From assembly GCA_031278835.1 (NCBI GenBank), contig JAITJP010000113.1, positions 1 through 15,187 on the forward strand: 15,187 bases of DNA, given 5' to 3'. Of the stretch, positions 1-4,956 are shown in pieces. The translations under genes were made by a program, and so were the position numbers. Below the pieces are notes generated by a model, which was given only the letters and a program-made list of their open reading frames with translations, was not told the DNA's origin and did no database searches. Origin of the DNA: Deltaproteobacteria bacterium. Lineage in GTDB: Bacteria; Desulfobacterota; Desulfarculia; Adiutricales; Adiutricaceae. The first letter of the stretch is position 1; every line of letters starts with the position of its first letter.

Positions 1-260
1 TGTTCCCAGCCCTGGCCAGGTCCAGGGGATGGCCCTGGGGCTAAACTGGCCTTTTGTTTATTTATTGCCAATGCTTAATTCCCATCCTCCGAATGATAAA
101 AGGTTAAAAAAAACATCAAAAAACTAGCCGGGCGATATTTTTCTCTAAAAATTCCAACTCTTAGCATTATTAACAAATTTTTTAATTTTCATGACCACAA
201 AAATTAACTTATGTTTAAAACCGGAAATGGAAGATGTGAGAATTTTTCTCTCACATTTCC

Positions 261-304
261 TCGGGAGGGATCCAAAAAGTGACAGGGCGCGACAAAATGA
301 CTCA
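261..304 (+). promoter_or_regulatory. Conserved block, candidate upstream activator site, copy 1
   Basis: About 44 bases are kept almost unchanged between the two duplicated upstream regions: GGGAGGGATCCAAAA, then GTGACAGGGCGCG, then CAAAATGACTCA, while flanking DNA has drifted more. It lies about 215-258 bases upstream of the -24 GG of the sigma-54 promoter. Sigma-54 promoters need an enhancer-binding protein at a distant site, so this is a reasonable candidate. That assignment is inference, and I do not recognise a specific regulator motif. Confidence 0.4.
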
Positions 305-516
305 TGGGCCTCGGCTTCAAAATGACCAAATAACCAAAAAAAGCCCCGCCCCTGGTCCCTGATGAAAAAAAAATTTTTTACTCAGGTAAAAACTCCAAAA
401 GGCCCTAAACTAGGGGACTATCAGGGCTCCTAGCTGGCCCGGGAGATCGCCCTCGTCCATGCTTTTGGAGCGATTTTTTAGCCTAAAATTAAAATTTTAA
501 CCGGCCTTTCGATGAG

Positions 517-533
517 CTGGCATGATTATTGCT
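517..533 (+). promoter_or_regulatory. Sigma-54 (-24/-12) promoter, copy 1
   Basis: The sequence CTGGCATGATTATTGCT fits the RpoN consensus (YTGGCACG-N4-TTGCW), with GG at 519-520 and GC at 531-532 separated by exactly 10 bases. The same element with the same spacing recurs at 3070-3086 in the duplicated unit. Transcription would start near 544, giving a leader of about 183 nt before gene A1. Confidence 0.78.
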
Positions 534-672
534 TCGTATTATCCCGTTGAGAAAAAAAACGAGTTAAAATCTTAAAAATGGCTTTTACGCTCCGTAAATT
601 ATAAAAATAAAAATTCGCCTATAAAATATTAAACAAATTTTAAATAAATTCAATGACTTCTTTAAAATTACG

Positions 673-707
673 GCAAGCTAAAGACAATAAAAAATAGATT
701 TAGCTGC
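673..707 (+). promoter_or_regulatory. Leader hairpin upstream of ribosome binding site, copy 1
   Basis: AGCTAAA (676-682) pairs with TTTAGCT (699-705), and flanking GC pairs can close the stem around one bulged A. It sits just before the GAGGAA ribosome binding site of gene A1. Copy 2 keeps the stem (3226-3259) although its loop differs, so it may affect translation or message stability. This is inference from two copies only. Confidence 0.4.
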
Positions 708-726
708 CAAAGCGAGGAATCTAAAA

Positions 727-1251
727 ATGAAAAAGTCATTCTTATCGGTTTTGCTGATGGCCCTATTGGCACTCGCCCTTCCCGGTATGGCCCTGGCCGC
801 TTCACACTCTCCCGGCGGGCCAAAAAAGTATATCCCACCCGAAGAGAAGCGGATCCAATCGAGCCAAAGAGCCCAAAAAAAATACGACAATAACCAGCCA
901 GGCTCCAAAAAAGACAACCATTTCGACAAGAGCCCCGGACCACCCAAGATAGACAAGCGACCCGGACCGCCTAAAAACGAGCGCCCCGATCCACCCAAAA
1001 AAGGACCCAGGCCTCGTCCTTATCCGCCCAGTGGTGGCAGCCGCGTCGAGCGCGAAGTCGTTTACCTCCCCTCGGAACCGGTCTATTACGAGTCTGAACC
1101 CGTTTACTACGAGTCCGAACCCTCTGGATACCCGGAAGCCACTCCCAGCTTTAACTTTGGCATTTCGGATGGAGCGGGAACCAGCCTAAACTTTGGCATG
1201 GGCGGCGGAGGCTTTGGTTTTGGAATCAGCGTAGGCGGTTTAAACTATTAA
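727..1251 (+). CDS. Secreted Pro/Lys-rich low-complexity protein A1
   Basis: I do not recognise a family. The 174-residue product starts with a clear Sec signal peptide: two lysines, a hydrophobic run at about 5-20, and a likely cut after A-L-A at about 24. Residues 30-105 are basic and rich in Pro, Lys, Gln and Asn, with repeated PGPPK-type motifs, and are probably disordered. Next come VEREVVYLPSEP and two copies of EPVYYES (a 21-base direct repeat). The C-terminal 40 residues are Gly/Phe/Asn-rich (MGGGGFGFGISVGG) and may be beta-forming. There are no cysteines. GAGGAA lies 7 bases before the ATG. It is the first gene of a sigma-54 unit with B1, 66 nt downstream. Its paralogue at 3279 has an almost identical signal peptide and a matching C-terminus. 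A cell-surface or matrix role is a guess. Confidence 0.8.
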   Translation: MKKSFLSVLLMALLALALPGMALAASHSPGGPKKYIPPEEKRIQSSQRAQKKYDNNQPGSKKDNHFDKSPGPPKIDKRPGPPKNERPDPPKKGPRPRPYPPSGGSRVEREVVYLPSEPVYYESEPVYYESEPSGYPEATPSFNFGISDGAGTSLNFGMGGGGFGFGISVGGLNY

Positions 1252-1317
1252 GTCCCGGTAAATCCAGCAAAGAATCAAAACATTCTCATTAACTCATTTA
1301 CCATAAGGAATCGTATC

Positions 1318-1971
1318 ATGAAAAATCTCGTAAAAGTCTCTCTATTTCTGGGCATAATCGCCCTGCTGGTTCCAAGCCTAGCCTCGGCCGACCGGGGGAA
1401 CCAGCGTAACGGCCAAAACAAAATCTACTATAACCAGGGCCAGGGTCAGGGCCAGCAGAATGTGCGTAGACAAAGCCAGGGGCGCGCTTCTAGCCAGCGG
1501 CAAGTTTACCGGCAAAACTCCCAGCGTCAAAGCCAGCGCTACGGACAAAACGGGAACTCCCAGCGTCAAAGCCAGCGCTACGGACAAAACGGCCACTCCC
1601 AGCGGCCACCCCAGCGCTATGGGCAAAACGGCCACTCCCGGCGGCCCAACCAGCGCTTTGGTTACAATCAAGGGCCAAACCAGCGCCGCCGCCCCAACGG
1701 ACACGGTCCCTGGCAAAACGGCCAGACCGGTAACGGCCAAACCTATGAGAGTGAATCTCAAAGCGATCAGACCAGTAACGGCCAAACTTATGAGAGCAGA
1801 TCCCAAAACAGCCAAACCGGTTACGGTCGGACCGGTAGCGGTCGGACCGGTAGCGGTCGGACCGGAAGCGGTCGGACCGGAAGCGGTCGAAACGGTAGCG
1901 GCCAATGGCCAATCGATGACACCGAAGTGGCGGTTGATGAAACCGTAACCGATGATCTGGTAGTAGAATAA
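1318..1971 (+). CDS. Secreted Gln/Arg/Gly-rich repeat protein B1, altered C-terminus
   Basis: I do not recognise a family. The 217-residue product has a signal peptide (hydrophobic 8-22, likely cut after A-S-A at 24). The mature part opens with a segment shared with B2 (DRG, KIYYNQGQGQ, VYRQN), then four 13-residue NSQRQSQRYGQNG-type repeats (67-118), NGQTYES repeats, and five (T/N)GSGR-type repeats near the end. It has no cysteine, is strongly cationic up to about residue 194, and is probably disordered. The last 20 residues are acidic and unlike B2. A 7-base duplication at 1900-1913 explains this: removing one unit restores a frame ending in TPKWRLMKP, matching TPYWQLKKP of B2. AAGGAA lies before the ATG. 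It is cotranscribed with A1. The product may still be made, with a changed tail. Confidence 0.78.
   Translation: MKNLVKVSLFLGIIALLVPSLASADRGNQRNGQNKIYYNQGQGQGQQNVRRQSQGRASSQRQVYRQNSQRQSQRYGQNGNSQRQSQRYGQNGHSQRPPQRYGQNGHSRRPNQRFGYNQGPNQRRRPNGHGPWQNGQTGNGQTYESESQSDQTSNGQTYESRSQNSQTGYGRTGSGRTGSGRTGSGRTGSGRNGSGQWPIDDTEVAVDETVTDDLVVE
1516..1671 (+). repeat. Four 39-bp in-frame repeats in B1
   Basis: Four consecutive 39-base units (1516, 1555, 1594, 1633) encode 13-residue repeats of the form NSQRQSQRYGQNG. Units 1 and 2 are nearly identical in DNA, and units 3 and 4 are progressively diverged. The array is absent from the paralogue B2, so it expanded after the duplication or was lost from B2. Confidence 0.85.
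1825..1899 (+). repeat. Five 15-bp in-frame repeats in B1
   Basis: There are five head-to-tail units of GGTCGGACCGGTAGC (unit starts 1825, 1840, 1855, 1870, 1885), the last with two changes. They encode GRTGS-type pentapeptides. The unit length is a multiple of three, so copy-number changes keep the frame. There are no spacers, so it is a minisatellite and not a CRISPR. Confidence 0.88.
1900..1913 (+). repeat. 7-bp tandem duplication causing frameshift in B1
   Basis: GGCCAAT occurs twice in direct succession (1900-1906, 1907-1913). Seven bases shift the frame by one. With one unit removed, B1 would read GQSMTPKWRLMKP and stop at 1946-1948, which aligns with GRPVTPYWQLKKP of B2. Slipped-strand mispairing beside the 15-bp minisatellite is the likely cause. 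Confidence 0.75.
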
Positions 1972-2059
1972 AGCCTTTATTCTGGGTATTAATAAGTAAT
2001 ATTAACAAAAATTAAAGCTTGGTCGTAAAAAGATTCGTTAAAACTATATAACATTTAGA

Positions 2060-2095
2060 CCCTGGTGGCTAAGTTGTTAGCCTCCAGGGTTTTTT
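2060..2095 (+). terminator. Intrinsic terminator after A1-B1
   Basis: CCCTGGTGGCTAA (2060-2072) pairs with TTAGCCTCCAGGG (2077-2089), with one T-T mismatch and a short GTTG loop, followed by six T. It ends the first unit 88 bases after the B1 stop. Confidence 0.85.
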
Positions 2096-2816
2096 ATCGA
2101 GAAAAATCTATCTTTAGGTAAAATTAGTAACTTAGGGCTAACATAAAAAGGTCAGCTTCTAAGGCCTTTAGTAATATCGGTGATGGTTTGGTAAGCGGGC
2201 CTTCTTTGTCAAAAGCCTGGGCCAAAAGTTAAGCCAAACCAGGTCACCAAGATTGGCTATTAATGGCCAAGAGCGCGGCCAGAGCGCGGTGGGGGCACCA
2301 GGAAACACAGACCAGGGCGCTTTATAGGCAAGATTGGCTTTGGGGCCTAAAGGCCCGTAAGGGCCCCTAGAGCGCTTAGGGCGGCTTAGCTGGGTGTTTA
2401 GGCCAAATACGGGTCCCGATAGCCGCCCAGGGGCTATCTTAACGGTTTGTGGGGCCTTTGGCGGTCGGGGAGAGGAATAGATTTTAAGCGCTGAACTTTC
2501 TTGGCCGCCCCAACTCCAAACTCCATCTTAATTATTATTTCAGATCTCATCTTGGTTGCCGGCCCTGGCCCAGGGCCAGTTAAGCGCCTTGCTTTAAACT
2601 GGCTTTTTTTTGGCTCCTCACAAAGACTTAATTCAGATCCCTTGATCGGTTAAAGACTAAAAAAAATCCAAACAAAGCTAGCCGAGCGATATTTTTCTCC
2701 AATAAAATTCAACTATTCACATTATTCATAAAACTTTTCCATCCAAGACTCCAAAAAAAATCACTTATGTTTACAGTAGGTAAAAGGGGCTAAGCCCATT
2801 TTTCTCTTAAGGTTCC

Positions 2817-2861
2817 TGGGGAGGGATCCAAAACGTGTCAGGGGCGCGCCAAAATGAGTCA
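2817..2861 (+). promoter_or_regulatory. Conserved block, candidate upstream activator site, copy 2
   Basis: This is the counterpart of 261-304. GGGAGGGATCCAAAA is identical, GTGTCAGGGGCGCG differs at a few bases, and CAAAATGAGTCA differs at one. It lies about 211-255 bases upstream of the -24 GG of the second sigma-54 promoter. Enhancer-site function is inferred from conservation and position only. Confidence 0.4.
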
Positions 2862-3069
2862 AGGGGACCAGGTTCATAGTAAGGCGACGGGAAAAAAGTT
2901 TATTGCCCATGGGCCTGAAGGAAAAATTTATTTACTCGGGTTAAAACTCTAAAAAGCCCTTAATCAGGCCTTTATCAGGGATCGGGCCTGGCCAAGCCAC
3001 TTGGCTTGACTAGGCCTTTGGAGCGAATTTTTAGCCTAAAATTAAAAATTGGCCAGGCCGGCCAGGTGA

Positions 3070-3086
3070 CTGGCATGGTCCTTGCT
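3070..3086 (+). promoter_or_regulatory. Sigma-54 (-24/-12) promoter, copy 2
   Basis: CTGGCATGGTCCTTGCT has GG at 3072-3073 and GC at 3084-3085 with the required 10-base separation. Differences from copy 1 fall in the variable middle, while the -24 and -12 elements are identical. The expected start is near 3097, giving a leader of about 182 nt, the same as copy 1. Confidence 0.8.
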
Positions 3087-3225
3087 TATATTACATTCAG
3101 TTGAGAAAAAAAAGAGTTAAAATCTTAAAAACTGCTTTTACGCTCTAGAGATTTTAAAATAAAAATTAGCATATAAAATTTTAATTAATTTTTAAACATT
3201 TTCAATCACTTTTTTAAAATTAAGG

Positions 3226-3259
3226 CAAGCTAAGTAAAATAAAAAAAAGATTTAGCTGC
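3226..3259 (+). promoter_or_regulatory. Leader hairpin upstream of ribosome binding site, copy 2
   Basis: AGCTAA (3228-3233) pairs with TTAGCT (3252-3257) across an A-rich loop, directly upstream of the AGAGGA ribosome binding site of A2. It corresponds to the hairpin at 673-707. Confidence 0.38.
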
Positions 3260-3278
3260 TAAAAAGAGGACCCGAAAA

Positions 3279-3830
3279 ATGAAAAAGTCATTCTTATCGG
3301 TTTTGCTCATGGCCTTATTAGCCCTGGCCCTACCCACCATGGCTCTGGCCCAATGGCGCGCCAACGGTGAACAAAAAAAGTATATCCCAGCCGAACAGCG
3401 GCGGATCCAATCGAATCAAAGAGCTTCCCAGAACGGTAGCGCCAGAAGCCAGAAAAAAAACATCAATAACCATCGGTCAGACTCCCAGAAAGGCCACCAA
3501 ATCGACAGGCGACCCAGCCCGCCAATAAAACCGAAACCCATACATCCTGGACCGCCCAAGAGACCTGGACCGAAACCCATACATCCCAGACCGCCAGGAA
3601 AACCCAGGCCTCGTCCTCATTCACCCAGAGATAATGGCCCCCGAGTTGAAAGGGAAATCGTCTACCTCCCCTCGGAGCCGGTTTATTACGAATCTGGAGA
3701 CTATGGAGACCCGGAAGCCAGTCCCAGCTTTAGCTTTGGCCTGGACGATGGAGCGGGAAACAGTGTTAACTTTGGCGCGGGCGGTGGCGGCTTTGGCTTT
3801 GGAATCAACCTAAGCGGAAACAATTATTAA
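3279..3830 (+). CDS. Secreted Pro/Lys-rich low-complexity protein A2
   Basis: This is the paralogue of A1, with 183 residues. The signal peptide is nearly identical over the first 24 residues (one Gly to Thr change). The mature part shares KKYIP, EQRRIQS-type and RVERE(I/V)VYLPSEPVYYES segments and the Gly/Phe-rich end (FGAGGGGFGFGI). The middle differs: it is strongly basic and Pro-rich with a repeated KPIHPGPPKRPGP-type unit (about 86-115), and it has only one VYYES copy. There is no cysteine. The start is supported by AGAGGA upstream and by exact correspondence with A1. It is followed after 66 nt by B2. Conservation of both ends with rapid change in the middle suggests a disordered linker between a functional exported N-terminus and a C-terminal module. 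Function is unknown. Confidence 0.8.
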   Translation: MKKSFLSVLLMALLALALPTMALAQWRANGEQKKYIPAEQRRIQSNQRASQNGSARSQKKNINNHRSDSQKGHQIDRRPSPPIKPKPIHPGPPKRPGPKPIHPRPPGKPRPRPHSPRDNGPRVEREIVYLPSEPVYYESGDYGDPEASPSFSFGLDDGAGNSVNFGAGGGGFGFGINLSGNNY

Positions 3831-3896
3831 GCCACCAGGGATTGGGCCAAGAATCAAAACCTTCTCATTGGGTCATTTGACCCGAGGAAACCAACC

Positions 3897-4349
3897 ATGA
3901 AAAAGCTCATGACCATGGCCTTATTACTGGGCATAATGGTTCTGCTGGCTCCAAGCCTAGCCTCGGCCGACCGAGGGCAGCGCCGCGGCGAGCAAAACTC
4001 CAAAATCTATTACAACCAGGGCCAGGGCCAAGCTCAGCCAAATATCGGCAAACCAAGCCAGGGCCGGGGTTTGGGGCAGCGGCCAGTTTACCGGCAAAAC
4101 CGCCCAGGCCAAAGCAAAGCTACTGGTTACAAAGGCCAGCACCAGGCTTCAACCCAGCGCTATATCAAGGAAAAAATTAACCCTCATCAGCCGCCCAATT
4201 TGAGCGAAAGGGTTAATCCAAAGCCCATTAAAACCAAACCAAGGCCCCGACTCTACAAAGTTGACGACCAATGGTATACAAACCCTGAGGGTAGCGGCCG
4301 TCCAGTTACCCCTTACTGGCAACTTAAAAAACCAATGAAGAATAGATGA
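3897..4349 (+). CDS. Secreted basic Gln/Arg-rich protein B2
   Basis: This is the paralogue of B1, with 150 residues. The signal peptide (hydrophobic 8-21, likely cut after A-S-A at 24) and the first mature segment (SADRG, KIYYNQGQGQ, SQGRG, VYRQN) match B1. It lacks the 13- and 5-residue repeat arrays. The C-terminus, with YKVDDQWYTNPEGSGRPVTPYW and then QLKKP, probably represents the ancestral end, because its last part matches B1 in the shifted frame. The protein is very basic and has no cysteine. GAGGAAA precedes the ATG. It is the second gene of the A2-B2 unit and is followed by a strong terminator at 4373. Function is unknown. An exported polycationic or matrix-associated role would fit but is not shown. 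Confidence 0.8.
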   Translation: MKKLMTMALLLGIMVLLAPSLASADRGQRRGEQNSKIYYNQGQGQAQPNIGKPSQGRGLGQRPVYRQNRPGQSKATGYKGQHQASTQRYIKEKINPHQPPNLSERVNPKPIKTKPRPRLYKVDDQWYTNPEGSGRPVTPYWQLKKPMKNR

Positions 4350-4372
4350 CACCTAAATAAGGAAGAAAAAAA

Positions 4373-4401
4373 CCCACGATCTTTCGGTCGTGGGTTTTTT
4401 T
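4373..4401. terminator. Bidirectional terminator between B2 and the CODH operon
   Basis: CCCACGATC (4373-4381) pairs with GGTCGTGGG (4386-4394) around TTTC and is followed by seven T on the + strand. An A7 run upstream supplies the T-run on the - strand. It therefore serves both A2-B2 and the convergent CODH operon, whose last stop codon is at 4464. Confidence 0.88.
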
Positions 4402-4463
4402 GTTTTTTGGGGCCTAGCCCCCCATCAGCCCTAGCCAAGCGGGGCTGGGGCTAAGGGGCATGA

Positions 4464-4946
4464 TTATTTAAAGGCTTCCTTAACGACTTCTTTAAAACTC
4501 TCGGCAAAGGCCCGGCGGCGCTCTTGGACGATTTTGAGGTCATCGACGTAGGATAGGGCGCCCGAGGGGCAGACGGCGGCGCATCGGGGTTGACCTTGGC
4601 ACTGATCGCACTTTTCAATCCGGCGGCCGATTTTGGAGTAATTGATGTTGCCAAAGGGGCAGACCGATACGCAGGTTCGGCAGCCAACGCAGCGGTCGGG
4701 ATCGGTGGAGATGACCCCGGTGAGCTCGTTTCTGTTCAAGGCGCCGGTTTGGCAGACCTTCAGGCAAGGAGCCTCTTGGCATTGAAAGCAGGTCACCGGA
4801 ACCTGGCCGCCGTCTTGGAAAAAAACCAGGTTTATCTTGGAACCGGCCGGAAAATACTGGCCCCAGTCGCGACTGGCGCAGGCCAGTTCGCAATTGAGGC
4901 AACCTATGCAGCGAGACGGTGTGACTTGGATGGTTTTTTGGGTCAT
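4464..4946 (-). CDS. CooF-like 4x[4Fe-4S] ferredoxin of CO dehydrogenase
   Basis: This 160-residue polyferredoxin of the CooF/HycB type would carry electrons from the CODH to a partner. Four cysteine groups are visible: C13-C16-C19-C23, C53-C56-C61-C65, C86-C89-C92-C96 and C113-C116-C122-C126. These bind up to four [4Fe-4S] clusters. There is no signal peptide, so it is cytoplasmic. It follows cooS with a gap of 10 bases, and its AGGAGAG ribosome binding site overlaps the cooS TAG stop, so translation is probably coupled. The last 30 residues are charged and helical. It could equally be called a DMSO-reductase-type iron-sulphur subunit by family, but its position next to cooS makes the CooF role the best reading. 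The electron acceptor is likely the diaphorase encoded upstream, or free ferredoxin. Confidence 0.88.
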   Translation of the reverse strand: MTQKTIQVTPSRCIGCLNCELACASRDWGQYFPAGSKINLVFFQDGGQVPVTCFQCQEAPCLKVCQTGALNRNELTGVISTDPDRCVGCRTCVSVCPFGNINYSKIGRRIEKCDQCQGQPRCAAVCPSGALSYVDDLKIVQERRRAFAESFKEVVKEAFK

Positions 4947-4956
4947 GGCCTCTCTC

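Larger units (their letters stand above)
1..726. repeat. Left copy of duplicated upstream block, non-coding
   Basis: I see no credible gene in this stretch. It aligns collinearly with 2554-3278 at an almost constant offset of about 2553 bases. Shared landmarks are AAACTGG at 43 and 2596, CTAGCC(G/A)GCGATATTTTTCTC-like sequence at 124 and 2678, a GGGAGGGATCCAAAA block at about 263 and 2818, AGCCTAAAATTAAAA at about 479 and 3031, and the sigma-54 promoter. Similarity already exists at base 1, so the left border of the duplicated unit lies outside the window. Confidence 0.8.
2096..3278. other. Intergenic spacer plus right copy of duplicated block
   Basis: I see no gene here. From 2096 to about 2553 the sequence is unique within the window, GGCC-rich and without a credible ORF or recognisable RNA gene. 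It contains a perfect palindrome GGCCCTGG-C-CCAGGGCC at about 2563-2579. From about 2554 onward it is the second copy of the upstream block at 1-726, and it carries the second sigma-54 promoter and leader. Confidence 0.7.

Noticed and set aside
1516..1899. CRISPR array
   Set aside because: The repeats are contiguous, without unique spacers, have unit lengths of 39 and 15 bases and are in frame with a protein.
1460..1948. Second + strand ORF inside B1 in another frame
   Set aside because: Most of it is a shadow of the repeat array. Only its last 11 codons are meaningful, as the ancestral C-terminus of B1 before the 7-bp duplication.
1378..2008. Long - strand ORFs opposite B1
   Set aside because: They arise from the repetitive GC-rich coding sequence, have no ribosome binding site, and read as low-complexity Ala/Leu/Gly/Val or Arg/Asp/Ser repeats. 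B1 has a signal peptide and a paralogue.
2096..2553. Structured RNA gene (RNase P, tmRNA, SRP or 6S)
   Set aside because: The stretch is GC-rich with some inverted repeats, but I could find none of the conserved core sequences of these RNAs.
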